Source: Alkalibacterium iburiense
Lineage (GTDB): Bacteria > Bacillota > Bacilli > Lactobacillales > Carnobacteriaceae_A
Direction: 5' to 3'
DNA length: 64,000 bases
NCBI RefSeq assembly: GCF_039521845.1
Contig: NZ_BAAACW010000068.1
Location: forward strand, 1-64,000
This document shows positions 53,559-62,702 of the stretch, one piece after another. The translations under genes were made by a program, and so were the position numbers. Every line of letters starts with the position of its first letter. Position 1 is the stretch's first letter. The notes beneath the pieces were generated by a model that was given only the letters and a program-made list of their open reading frames with translations, searched no databases and was not told the DNA's origin.

Positions 53559-54920
53559 TTATACCATGTCAGAAGGGTCCGTATACTCCTCATACTCTTT
53601 TTCTGTTACCCAGCCTGACTCAACAGCTGCTTCCTTTAATGTCGACCCTGCTTCATGGGCCTTTTTTGCGATGGCGCTGGCTTTGTCATAGCCAATATGA
53701 GGAGATAATGCCGTTACGAGCATTAATGACTGATCAACTAAACGCTTCATCTCTTCTTCTACAACAGCTATGCCTTTTATGCATTTCTCATTAAATAAGT
53801 ACAAACTGTCACTAAGCAAGTGGATGCTTTGCATGAAGTTATAAATAATAACCGGCATAAAGGCATTCAATTCAAAGTTACCCTGTGATGCAGCTACTCC
53901 AATAGTCGTGTCATTTCCCATAACTTGAACACAGACCATCGTTAACACTTCTGCCTGTGTAGGATTGACTTTTCCAGGCATGATAGAACTGCCTGGTTCA
54001 TTGGCAGGTATTGATATTTCTCCTAGTCCGCTTCTCGGTCCACTGGCCAGCCATCTGATATCATTAGCCATCTTCATCGCATTGGCTGCTAAAGTCTTCA
54101 ATGCGCCATGACCGAACACAAAAGCATCTTTACTTGATAAACCGTGGAACTTATTTGGATTTTCTACGAAGTCAAGGGTCGTCCATTGAGCTATTTTTTC
54201 TATAGCTCGTTTAGCAAAGTCCGGGTGAGTGTTCATGCCTGTTCCGACTGCTGTTCCTCCTAAAGGCAAGGATAGAAGAGAAGGCAATGTTTGGCGAATC
54301 ATCCACTCATTTTGCTTTATCATTTCCCTCCATCCACTAATCTCCTGACCAAATGTAATAGGTGTTGCATCTTGTAAATGAGTCCGACCGATTTTAATCG
54401 TGTCTTCGTACTTTTCTTCCAACCCTAGCAGGCTTTCTTGAACCTCTTTTAAAACGGGCAAGAGAGTCTCTTTCAGTTTAATTACACTAGCTATATGCAT
54501 CGCTGTTGGAAAAGTATCATTTGTACTTTGTCCCATATTCACATCATCATTAGGATGTACCTTTATTTCTTGATTTTTTGTGGCCAAATGAGCAATAACC
54601 TCATTAACATTCATGTTTGTTTGAGTCCCGCTTCCTGTCTGCCATACAGATAAAGGAAATTCACTAAGCCATTGGCCGTTCACTATCTCATTACACACTT
54701 TTGAAATAGCCTGAGCTTTCCCCTGATCTAACTTTTTCAGTTCTGCATTGGTTTGAGCGGCTGCTTTTTTAATTAAGGCATAAGCTTTAATCAAAGAGAT
54801 GGGCATTTTTTCCTTACCAATTGAGAAATTCTCTAAACTCCGCTGAGTCTGAGGACCCCACAAGCGATCAGCTGGAATGGTTACCTCTCCAAATGAATCC
54901 CGTTCCGTTCGTTTTTCCAT
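53559..54920 (-). CDS. fumC: Fumarate hydratase, class II
   Basis: A 453-residue class II fumarase that converts fumarate and malate without an iron-sulfur cluster. Family motifs are SGTQTNMNVNEV, GRTHLQDATPITFGQEI and the signature GSSIMPGKVNPTQAE with the catalytic Ser loop. The length is normal. It is 20 bp downstream of the PRD-type regulator and probably co-transcribed with it. Lactobacillales have only a partial TCA cycle, so this enzyme would supply malate from fumarate made elsewhere, perhaps by the nearby lyase. Confidence 0.95.
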   Translation of the reverse strand: MEKRTERDSFGEVTIPADRLWGPQTQRSLENFSIGKEKMPISLIKAYALIKKAAAQTNAELKKLDQGKAQAISKVCNEIVNGQWLSEFPLSVWQTGSGTQTNMNVNEVIAHLATKNQEIKVHPNDDVNMGQSTNDTFPTAMHIASVIKLKETLLPVLKEVQESLLGLEEKYEDTIKIGRTHLQDATPITFGQEISGWREMIKQNEWMIRQTLPSLLSLPLGGTAVGTGMNTHPDFAKRAIEKIAQWTTLDFVENPNKFHGLSSKDAFVFGHGALKTLAANAMKMANDIRWLASGPRSGLGEISIPANEPGSSIMPGKVNPTQAEVLTMVCVQVMGNDTTIGVAASQGNFELNAFMPVIIYNFMQSIHLLSDSLYLFNEKCIKGIAVVEEEMKRLVDQSLMLVTALSPHIGYDKASAIAKKAHEAGSTLKEAAVESGWVTEKEYEEYTDPSDMV

Positions 54921-54940
54921 CCATTAACACTCCCTATTTT

Positions 54941-56500
54941 TTAAATGACATAATCTGAGAACGCTGTTTTTAAATAATGAACTAATTCTTCTTTTGATTC
55001 TTTCCTCATAATGTCATCTGCCAGATCCTCTACTAAGACTTTTCGATTCCGACTACTTGTAAAGCCTTTATCTAAAAGGGTTTTGACATCTTCTGTCGAC
55101 AAGTAAAAATTCAGCTTGATAGACTCTCTTCCTAATTCGGATAGCAAGACTGTAATACGGTTTGAAAAGACTATAATTTTATCAAAAGCCATTTGATTTA
55201 GTTTATATAATTCATTAATGGTTAAATGAGCAACCATCTCAAAGTTTACATGTTGACTGAGTACTTCCAGGAAAAAATTGACTTTTTCTACTGATGAATT
55301 GGTAATGATAACAATCCTCGGTTTATCCTTTTCGACCATTTGATTTTTAATAATAAACCGTTCGGCTATTAAGCAAAGCACAGAAATTTGATGCTCCGTT
55401 AATTCGAAGGCATACCTGTCTTTAAAAGAATCAGCGCTTTTCGTCAGGAGAGCAAACAATTTTGGAAATACATATTTTGTATCGTCTAACTTGTCATCGT
55501 AAAAATAATATTCGAGTTTATTCTTAATTAAACATTTATATAAATAAGCATACAATTCGTCATACACCTGTTGATAGGTATAGAAATGAATGGATGTTTC
55601 TTCTTCTATTTCCTTTATTAAGTGTTGAGCCATAGCACGAATTATTTTATTCTTAGGAAAGGTTAAGGGCTCTTTGTAATTTAATGATGCAATGAGATAG
55701 TCCATATATTGACTGTCCTGTTTGACTGGCAGAAGATGGTGCTGAGGTACTTCTGGCATCTCTTCAAGAGAGCGTGTAATCGGAAATCCTTTTTCATTCC
55801 GCATCAAACTAATAGCCAAGTGTATATAAATGAATTTTTTCGACGCGTAATCCACTGCTCTTGATTGTTCACCCACAACCTTTTCAATCACTTCAATTAC
55901 TTCGGAATGATAGCTGGATAAGTGCTCTTCAAACATGACATAGAGTAACTTTTGTACAGGTGTGTTCGCCTTACGAGGGATATAATAATCATTTTTGTCT
56001 AATTCTATCACTGAGATGAGACGTCTCGCTACGAACATCCTGAGAAAAATTTCATTGCCTTCTATCTGAATGCCGCGTTTGTGTCTGTTTCGTATAGTGA
56101 TAGTCTTTTCTTCAAGTAAATAGCCTAATTCTTTACGGTCATTTTTCTTTGTAGACAAACTAAGGTTGAGCGTGTCGTAAAGCTCTGTCATATTAACTAT
56201 TCCTTGTAAAAAAGCTTTGCAAACAATCAGTGACAGCCTTTCATCGACAGAAGAGGCATAATCTTTCAACTCCAGTCTTTTACATAAATTAGAAAAATCT
56301 TCGTAACTCATATTAGTCTTCATTTCATTCTGACTTATACTAAAATGCAGATGACTCGGCAAATACTCATTTAAGGTGTATATGCTTCTTTTTAAAGTGG
56401 ACTTGCTTTTATTATATAAACCCACACAGGTAGCAAAATCGATGCTCCCTTTATCTTGGACATAGTTAGCTAATTTTAAATCAAACTCGGTGACGACCAC
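54941..56500 (-). CDS. PRD/HTH-type transcriptional regulator (BglG/Mga-like)
   Basis: A 519-residue regulator. It has an N-terminal helix-turn-helix (about 1-60), a second HTH region (about 75-130) and a helical PRD-like middle (about 160-380). An EIIB-like Rossmann region follows (KPRIVIITNSSVEKVNFFLEVL, about 400-480). There is no EIIA domain. The GTG at 56500 is preferred because GAGGGG lies 6 bp before it; an ATG at 56578 without SD would add 26 residues (545 aa). It sits between fumC and the terminated PTS-lyase operon and may control either or both. Confidence 0.7.
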   Translation of the reverse strand: MVVTEFDLKLANYVQDKGSIDFATCVGLYNKSKSTLKRSIYTLNEYLPSHLHFSISQNEMKTNMSYEDFSNLCKRLELKDYASSVDERLSLIVCKAFLQGIVNMTELYDTLNLSLSTKKNDRKELGYLLEEKTITIRNRHKRGIQIEGNEIFLRMFVARRLISVIELDKNDYYIPRKANTPVQKLLYVMFEEHLSSYHSEVIEVIEKVVGEQSRAVDYASKKFIYIHLAISLMRNEKGFPITRSLEEMPEVPQHHLLPVKQDSQYMDYLIASLNYKEPLTFPKNKIIRAMAQHLIKEIEEETSIHFYTYQQVYDELYAYLYKCLIKNKLEYYFYDDKLDDTKYVFPKLFALLTKSADSFKDRYAFELTEHQISVLCLIAERFIIKNQMVEKDKPRIVIITNSSVEKVNFFLEVLSQHVNFEMVAHLTINELYKLNQMAFDKIIVFSNRITVLLSELGRESIKLNFYLSTEDVKTLLDKGFTSSRNRKVLVEDLADDIMRKESKEELVHYLKTAFSDYVI

Positions 56501-56578
56501 TGTATTCCCCTCACATTTCTCCTTGTTTTCGATAACGGTAACAAACCCTGATTTAAAAGTAAAGATGATGTCCACCAT

Positions 56579-56828
56579 TAACTAAAAAATAGACTTCTTA
56601 ACTGGCTTTTTCTTTTAGTATGATGGCTGCATCATTTATTCGACCGCAAGAACTTAAAGTATGTGTTGGAGGTCTAATAAATCGTATATTTACAACCACC
56701 TAGATAACTTTAATGCTATTCCGGTCTGATATAGTGCTTCTTAACGACCTGAATGAGAAGAGAGTGACTTGTCTGGTAGTATAAAAGTCTTTTTGGACTA
56801 GCAGCTACAACTTTTTTCAATCTAAGAG
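56579..56828. other. Intergenic region upstream of the regulator
   Basis: No gene is seen. The stretch probably holds the regulator-fumC promoter, but I find no convincing -35/-10 pair. The 56829-56858 terminator bounds it. Confidence 0.4.
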
Positions 56829-56858
56829 AAAAAACCGCCTCAGGGGACGGTTTTATCT
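56829..56858 (-). terminator. Intrinsic terminator of the PTS-lyase operon
   Basis: The minus strand reads AAACCGTCCC, a 4-nt loop and GGCGGTTT with a bulge, then TTTT. It lies just past the lyase stop codon. Confidence 0.85.
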
Positions 56859-56870
56859 CTTTTATAATCT

Positions 56871-58229
56871 TTAGCTTAGCTCTTTTGCCCTATCTTGTGC
56901 TTTCTTAGCCATTTTAACTGCTAACTCTGGAGCTAAACCAATATAACTTCGTGGATCAATCAATTCCTTTAACTCTTCATCGGTAAAGTTTTCACTTATG
57001 AGATCATTCTCTTTTAGATTGGTTAAGAAATCTTCTCCGTGAGCGGCTGTTTTTATAGCAATATCATAAATAAGGGAGTGGGCTTGATCTTTTCCAAGTC
57101 TTTTAGCCATCTCCATCATCAAGTATTCACTATTATCTAAGCCTTTGTTGCGTAAAGCATTCTCTAACATACGGTCTTTATTCACTTGTAAAGTACGTGT
57201 CAGCTCTTCAGCTCTTAACAAAATTTCTGTCATAAGCTGTAAGCTCTCTTCTAGCAAGCCGTCAAAGAGCATATACTGACTGCTGTCTCCTTCATAGGGT
57301 CTAACGGACGAGTAAGATCCTACGCCTGGAAGTGAGTACAATTTTTGAGAATTAGCAATAATGCCTTTAGCCAACTTAGGATTAATCTTATGTGGCATTG
57401 TGCTACTTCCGACTGTTCCTTCTTTAAATCCTTCAGCGACTTCTGCAATTTCTTCCAAACTGGTTTGATATACTTCTTCAGCTATTTTGTGACAGACACT
57501 AGCTAATAAAGATAAATTCATCATGTATTCCAACTTATGTGTATTGATGCTTCTAGAAGGAACGTCCATAGAGTACATACCTAAAAGGTCAGCTACACGC
57601 TCTTGAACGGCTGGTCCAACTTCCGGCATCGTACTAAAGGTCCCTACTGCACCACCCGTCATGATTCTGAAAACACGTTTTTCAGATTCCTTAAGACGGT
57701 CTACGCTATCTAGTAATTCACTAATCCAAGCTGAAACTTTATAACCGTACGTAATGGGAGTAGCATGTCTGCCATGGGTACGTCCGGGCATAACCGTATC
57801 AGCATTTTCTTCTGCGAGTTTAGACAAATTAACTAATATCTCTCCACATAATTCGATGAATTTGTCATGAATCTGCTTCATAACGATTAATTGTCCACTC
57901 TGCTGGACATTTTGAGTCGTGATACCGTAGTGGACATACTTTCCACTTTCTTCCGGACACGCTTTGACTAACACTTTTAGAAAAGGAACAAAACCATGTC
58001 CAATTTCCCTGTAAATCCGATCCATCTCTTCAAAATCAATATTTTCCACTTTCGCTGCCTCTTCAATTTCTTGAGCAGCTTCTTTGGGTATAAAACCTTC
58101 TTCAGCCTGAGCTTTAGCTAAGGCAGTTTCTATTTTTAACCAGGCTTTATATTTTGTTTTTTCCTCAAATAATTCTCTTATTCCTCTATCATCAATCGTT
58201 TTACTTTTCGAGTCATAAAATGCTCTCAT
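56871..58229 (-). CDS. Fumarase/aspartase-superfamily lyase (adenylosuccinate lyase-like), substrate unknown
   Basis: A 452-residue lyase of the superfamily that releases fumarate from adenylosuccinate, argininosuccinate and similar compounds. The signature loop GSSTMPHKINP is at 274-284 with the catalytic Ser near 275-276, and GRTHGRHATPITYG is at 149-162. The region HYGITTQN (100-107) replaces the canonical H-x-G-x-T-S-x-D of PurB, with Asn in place of Asp, so it may not be the purine enzyme. It is 24 bp after a PTS permease and precedes a terminator, an unusual place for purB. Purine biosynthesis therefore seems less likely than a catabolic C-N lyase. Confidence 0.7.
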   Translation of the reverse strand: MRAFYDSKSKTIDDRGIRELFEEKTKYKAWLKIETALAKAQAEEGFIPKEAAQEIEEAAKVENIDFEEMDRIYREIGHGFVPFLKVLVKACPEESGKYVHYGITTQNVQQSGQLIVMKQIHDKFIELCGEILVNLSKLAEENADTVMPGRTHGRHATPITYGYKVSAWISELLDSVDRLKESEKRVFRIMTGGAVGTFSTMPEVGPAVQERVADLLGMYSMDVPSRSINTHKLEYMMNLSLLASVCHKIAEEVYQTSLEEIAEVAEGFKEGTVGSSTMPHKINPKLAKGIIANSQKLYSLPGVGSYSSVRPYEGDSSQYMLFDGLLEESLQLMTEILLRAEELTRTLQVNKDRMLENALRNKGLDNSEYLMMEMAKRLGKDQAHSLIYDIAIKTAAHGEDFLTNLKENDLISENFTDEELKELIDPRSYIGLAPELAVKMAKKAQDRAKELS

Positions 58230-58253
58230 AATGCTCCCCTTTCTTCCTTAGAC

Positions 58254-59820
58254 TTATTTGTTTGTTCCTTTCATATAATCATCCACTTCATTTCGAACAA
58301 ACTCTACGTGAGGCCCATACACAACGTGAATATGGTTCTTTTTAGGGAAGAATATACCGGCAGCTCCAGAGTTCTGAACGGTCTCTTTATCAACTTTTCT
58401 TTGATCTTTTAAGTCAATACGTAAACGAGACACACAATTATCGATATTGGTGATATTTTCTCTTCCACCCAATCCTTCAACAACCAATGCGGCAATTTCA
58501 TCGTAACGTTTTTCATTCAGCAAAGTGGCATCCTGTACTTGTTCTTCACGCCCCGGAGTTTTAATATCAAATTTCGTGATAAGGTAACGGAAAGCAAAGT
58601 AGAATACGACAAAGTTGATGACACCGATAATAATAATGTTATACCAATTGGTATTTTCATATAATAATCCAAAAATTGCGAAGTCGAAAATCGTTCCACG
58701 AATATACCCCATAGCTACTGGGAAGAATGAAAACAGCATTGTTCCTAAACCAGTTAACACAATGTATACTCCATATAAAATAGGAGAAATAAACATGAAT
58801 GAGAACTCAATCGGTTCAGTAATATTTCCTAATACTGCAGTTAAAACAACAGTTAAAATAATACCGCCGGCTAGTTTTTTATTTTTAGCATAAGACGTGT
58901 GGTACATAGCTAAACCAATAGCAGGTACACGGAATAAGTTACGAACCATTTGCCATGGCGCTAAATAAGGACTGATTTGAGGTAAGACTCTTGTCCATGA
59001 CTCGTGTTCTGGTCCTAACTCAAAGAGAATTTCGTTCATGGCATTTAACACACCAATATACGTTTCCCCATCAATGGTATACGTTCCACCGACTTCAGTA
59101 AATCTGACAGCTGCACTTAAGACGTGGTGCAAGCCTAATGGAATAAGAGCTCTATCCAGCATGGTGTAAATACCTGGTCCCCACGGATGCGTCATTAAGG
59201 CTGGTGAAATCCAGATGAGTACGACAGTGAATCCTTCCCACAGAATAGGGACAATAAGTCCGATTGGAATAGTAAATAAAAAGGCCAATATCAATACTAA
59301 TTTTTTTCCCTGCGAAGAAGGCAAAGGCCAATGGTAACTGTGTACGGTAAAATTTATCTGTTAATTTCGCAGCAAGAAGGCCTGAAATAATACCCCCAGC
59401 AGCATCGATACGTAATGTTTGAATACCCAAGACCATACCTTGCCCAAGCTCTCCCATCATTTCTTCAGATGCTAGAGTACCTGTAGCAGATAAGAAGACA
59501 TTCATAGTTACGAGCAAAGTCAAGTAACTGATAATGGAAGCAAAAACAGAAATTCCTTTCTCATTTTTAGCCATTCCATACGCGACACCCATCGCAAACA
59601 AAATAGGTATATTGGCAAAAATGACGTTCGATATACTTTGAATACTTCTAAAAATCAATTGCAATGTTTCATTTCCTAATAATGGCACTTGTTCAATCAT
59701 ATACCCTTGAGTGAATGCGCCCATTAACCCAACCAGCATACCTACGGGTGCCATAATCCCAATAGGCAGCAATAAAGATCGACCAAATACTTGTATTTGA
59801 TCTTTAAATCTATCCCACAT
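58254..59820 (-). pseudogene. PTS glucoside-type EIICB, frameshifted at a 7-A homopolymer
   Basis: Two overlapping reading frames together give one EIICB of about 520 residues. The N-terminal frame runs from ATG 59820 (SD AAAGAGGTGG) to FFAGKK, and the C-terminal frame continues with LVLILAFLFTIPIGL. It carries TEPIEF and the EIIB Cys in IDNCVSRLR. The break is at 59301-59307, where the plus strand has seven T; six would restore the frame. It is a draft-assembly error, a true frameshift or slippage. If intact it would import and phosphorylate a sugar for the adjacent lyase. Confidence 0.75.
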
Positions 59821-59854
59821 ACTTTCCACCTCTTTAATATTTTTTTATTCATCC

Positions 59855-59886
59855 TAAGATTACTATTCCTTAATAGCGCATTCAAG
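59855..59886 (-). promoter_or_regulatory. Candidate promoter and cre-like site of the PTS-lyase operon
   Basis: The minus strand reads TGAATGCGCTATTA (59871-59884), 12 of 14 to the cre consensus, overlapping a TTGAAT -35 candidate with a weak TAATCT -10. The match is tentative. Confidence 0.3.
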
Positions 59887-60034
59887 GGCATAATGATAGA
59901 CTGTTTCAGTTCATATTTTGACCTACAAATCAAAACCACCAGTGTGAACTGGTGGTTTGCTCTGCGGCTGTAAGCCTCTCTTACCGGCCTCGGCCTGAAA
60001 GGCCCACTGAATGGGTTTCCCTTTTGCACCACAT

Positions 60035-60460
60035 TTACTCACTGATTNNNNNNNNNNNNNNNNNNNNNNNNNNNNNNNNNNGAATGTATTCTTGTATTTG
60101 CTTTTTATTTCGACCGACAGTGTCCACGAAAAAGCCACGACACCAGAATTTTCGATTACCATATCGATACTTTAGATTCGCATGACGATCGAAAATCATT
60201 AATCTACTTTTTCCTTTTAAGTACCCCATAAATTGAGAGACACTTAATTTGGGTGGGATACTGACTAACATATGAATATGATTTTTACATGCGTTAGCTT
60301 CATGTATCTCCACTCCTTTTCTCTCACAAAGCTCTCGGATAATTTTTCCAATACTTTGTTTGTATTTACCGTATATAATTTGTCTTCTGTACTTTGGGGC
60401 AAAGACAATATGATACTTACATCTCCACTGTGTATGTGCTAAACTATTCTTGTCCTTCAT
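60035..60460 (-). CDS. tnpA: IS200-type Y1 transposase TnpA, interrupted by an assembly gap
   Basis: About 126 residues are readable before the gap. HIVFAPKYRRQIIYG and NHIHMLVSIPPKLSVSQFMG contain the HUH motif, and the catalytic Tyr is in KQIQEYI just before the gap. The start at ATG 60460 has AAGGAGG upstream. After 34 N only three residues remain before a stop, shorter than the roughly 20-25 usual residues after this point, so the gap length is probably wrong or the 3' end is damaged. Confidence 0.8.
   Translation of the reverse strand: MKDKNSLAHTQWRCKYHIVFAPKYRRQIIYGKYKQSIGKIIRELCERKGVEIHEANACKNHIHMLVSIPPKLSVSQFMGYLKGKSRLMIFDRHANLKYRYGNRKFWCRGFFVDTVGRNKKQIQEYIXXXXXXXXXXXXISE
60048..60081. 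other. Assembly gap (34 N)
   Basis: A run of 34 N lies within the IS200-like element. Placement inside a repetitive element suggests that several copies exist in the genome and collapsed in assembly. Its true length is unknown. Confidence 0.99.
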
Positions 60461-60596
60461 GGGACATGCCTCCTTCTTGATGAGAATAAGTGGTCGGGAA
60501 ACCAACTTTATCTTATCATGAAGTGAGGCTTTTTTTGACCCCACGCTGGAAGCTTTCCGGAACCCCCGGCATAGCCGAGGGTTTTCAAAGACCATA

Positions 60597-60635
60597 AAAA
60601 ATCCCTTCTATCATTTTGTCAGATAGAAGGGATTA
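60597..60635 (-). terminator. Intrinsic terminator of the uracil permease gene
   Basis: The minus strand reads AATCCCTTCTATC, an 8-nt loop and GATAGAAGGGATT, then TTTT. The IS200-like element begins directly beyond its T-run. Confidence 0.92.
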
Positions 60636-60649
60636 GTTTGTAGTGTATT

Positions 60650-61999
60650 TTAGCTTTCAGTTGCTGGCTTTTTTAATTTCTTTTTAGTTTCTGATTTTTC
60701 ACTTTCGTATACTGCATCATACTCTGCTTCTTCTTTAGGCAATAACTGGTGCAGTAGAATACCTGTGATGGCACTTAAGGCTGTTCCAGATAAAGTGACG
60801 ATACCAACAAGGTCGATGACTGCTCCACCTAAGCCGATGACGAGCATGGAACTGGCAATAATTAAGTTTCTTGACTGATTGAAATCCACTTTGTCTTCAA
60901 TCATCACTTTCAATCCGTTGCTTGCAATCACCCCATACAGCAAGATAGACATGCCACCAAGGACAGCATTTGGTATGGTTGAAATTAAGGCGGTGAATTT
61001 ACCCATAAAACTCAATCCGATAGCGATAAGAGCTGCGTTACGAATAACGGATACGGATGCGATACGAGTCATTCCGATAACTCCCGTATTCTCTCCATAA
61101 GTGGTGTTGGCCGGTCCCCCAATAAAGGCTGATACAGCTGTGGCTAAACCGTCTCCGACTAACGTGCGTTTTAAACCAGGTTCTTTCAAGAATTCTCTAT
61201 CTACAATTTTTCCTAAGACAGAGTGGTCTCCGATGTGTTCAGCGACTGTTACTAACACGATAGGCAACAGAGCCCATGTCTCTGGTCCAAAGTAGAGCGA
61301 ATATGATTCGAACGTATTCGTTTCAAATGGCAAGTACAATTCTGGTAGAGCGAACCAATTCGCTTCCAGAACTGGCGTAAAGTCAACGATTCCTAGTATG
61401 AGGGCTAAGAGATATCCTCCAACAATTCCGGTTAGGAATGGAATGATTTTAAAAAAACCTTTTGCTTGTGTATTGACAAAAGCTGTAATCAGGAATGTAG
61501 CAATGGCTACGACAATGATTCTCCAGTCCGAATCCATAACGAATCCGGCGTTTTGAACCGCGTTCGCTGCTAATCCTAAACCGATAACCATAATCATGGG
61601 ACCAATGACAATAGGTGGTAAGATTTTATCAATCCATGCTGTTCCTATCATTCGAACAACTCCAGCTATTATGACATAGGTTAACCCTACTAAAATCACA
61701 CCTGTCTGGGCTGCACTGATGTCTCCGCCCATCTGTTCTATCGCAATTTGCATTCCTGCAATATAGGCAAAGGAAGAGCCTAGATAAACAGGTACTTTCG
61801 CTTTCGTTGCCACTTGATAGATAAGCGTCCCAATCCCACTTGCAAGTAATGCGACTGATACCGGTAGACCCAGCAATATGGGTACAAGTATGGTTGCTCC
61901 AAACATGGCGAAGACATGCTGTAGACTGAGAAACAAGCCTTTTATCGGGGCTGGTCTATCCTCTACATCTAAAATTAACGGTCGTTGTTGTACTGCCAT
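60650..61999 (-). CDS. Uracil permease / nucleobase:cation symporter-2 family
   Basis: A 449-residue membrane protein of the NCS2 (UraA/PbuX) family with about 12-14 helices. VYLGSSFAYIAGMQ and the signature PANTTYGENTGVIGMTRIAS are characteristic, and the latter favours the uracil branch. The start at ATG 61999 has AGAGAGGA upstream; an earlier ATG at 62032 lies inside the leader. The PyrR-type leader upstream supports uracil transport. Confidence 0.88.
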   Translation of the reverse strand: MAVQQRPLILDVEDRPAPIKGLFLSLQHVFAMFGATILVPILLGLPVSVALLASGIGTLIYQVATKAKVPVYLGSSFAYIAGMQIAIEQMGGDISAAQTGVILVGLTYVIIAGVVRMIGTAWIDKILPPIVIGPMIMVIGLGLAANAVQNAGFVMDSDWRIIVVAIATFLITAFVNTQAKGFFKIIPFLTGIVGGYLLALILGIVDFTPVLEANWFALPELYLPFETNTFESYSLYFGPETWALLPIVLVTVAEHIGDHSVLGKIVDREFLKEPGLKRTLVGDGLATAVSAFIGGPANTTYGENTGVIGMTRIASVSVIRNAALIAIGLSFMGKFTALISTIPNAVLGGMSILLYGVIASNGLKVMIEDKVDFNQSRNLIIASSMLVIGLGGAVIDLVGIVTLSGTALSAITGILLHQLLPKEEAEYDAVYESEKSETKKKLKKPATES

Positions 62000-62033
62000 A
62001 ACTATCGTCCTCTCTTTTCTAATTTTTGGCATA

Positions 62034-62205
62034 AAAAAATGCCCATTATACGTTTAGCATAAGGACCTTTAGATAAGATGGACGTTAACAGACTGATCTA
62101 TCCTGCTTTCTTTTCCCATCAGAATATGAAGGCAGACTGCAAGACAGACTATTAACTATATAAAATTTTCCCATCCTTTTCTACCTCTCTGGATAGAATT
62201 AAAGG
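62034..62205 (-). promoter_or_regulatory. PyrR-type attenuator leader of the uracil permease
   Basis: The minus strand carries TATCCAGAGAGGTA (about 62178-62191), matching the PyrR anti-antiterminator consensus ARUCCNGNGAGGYU at 12 of 14 positions, inside a TTCTA/TAGAA stem. A downstream terminator-like T-run (GGGCATTTTTTT, near 62033-62045) lies before the gene. UMP-bound PyrR would cause termination and lower uracil uptake. Confidence 0.65.
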
Positions 62206-62220
62206 AGCTTTGCTGAAAAC

Positions 62221-62249
62221 AGTGTACCAGTTGTTTAGAAATATATCAA
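62221..62249 (-). promoter_or_regulatory. Uracil permease promoter
   Basis: Minus-strand -35 TTGATA (62244-62249), 17-bp spacer and extended -10 TGGTACACT (TACACT at 62221-62226). Confidence 0.7.
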
Positions 62250-62702
62250 GCTTTCTTTCTCAATAATTTTTACAACTAAAGTAAATTAATTTTATATCTC
62301 ATAGCCTCTTGATTATGTATTTTTCTTAATTAACTAATTATAATTAGTATTAGGAATTAAGCTCTCATAATTTAAAATGCACATATAAAAAGAGAGACAG
62401 ACAAATATATGTCTACCTCTCCATTTCAACTACTTGGAAGTACCCTATTAAATTCTCAGTATTTCTCTCTAATATTTAATTTTAAATCGATAATACGTCC
62501 CTGAATAATTCATAGCTCTAATTTTTTGGTACATTTATTGAAATATGAATCACTAATATCCCTTTCGCCTGATTTTGACTAAAAAGTTACTCCAGACATT
62601 CACTATTCAAAAATATTGCGGAATAAATTTTGGAAGTAAGGCATTTTGAGCATACTTCTCCCTGGATAACTTCCCAGTAAAAAAATTAGTTGGATTGTTG
62701 GA
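62250..62702. other. Intergenic region, no gene seen
   Basis: AT-rich sequence with no supported gene; only short open stretches occur. It includes the terminator at 62385-62421. The 3' terminal inverted repeat of the IS1380-type element must lie near 62640-62700 but I cannot place it. Confidence 0.4.
62385..62421 (-). terminator. Intrinsic terminator without an obvious gene
   Basis: The minus strand reads GAGAGGTAGAC, an 8-nt loop and GTCTGTCTCTC (two G-U pairs), then TTTTT. No minus-strand gene ends just upstream, so it may be left from a disrupted gene or end transcripts from the IS1380-like element. Confidence 0.65.

Larger units (their letters stand above)
59926..60596 (-). mobile_element. 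IS200/IS605-family element (IS200-like, tnpA only)
   Basis: About 670 bp with one tnpA and no tnpB, as in IS200. The right end, downstream of tnpA, has an imperfect-palindrome hairpin AAACCACCAG/CTGGTGGTTT (59933-59958), and the left end has CCCCCGGC...CCGAGGG (60563-60582). No terminal inverted repeats or target duplication are expected in this family. The outer limits are approximate. An assembly gap at 60048-60081 lies inside. Confidence 0.8.

Noticed and set aside
56871..58229. Naming the lyase purB
   Set aside because: The signature loop fits the superfamily, but the HYGITTQN motif and PTS context do not fit the purine enzyme, so no gene symbol is given.
59301..59307. Programmed ribosomal frameshifting in the EIICB
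   Set aside because: The restoring shift is +1, and the A-run is not in the phase of a classic -1 slippery heptamer. PTS permeases are not known to use recoding. An assembly or true point error is simpler.
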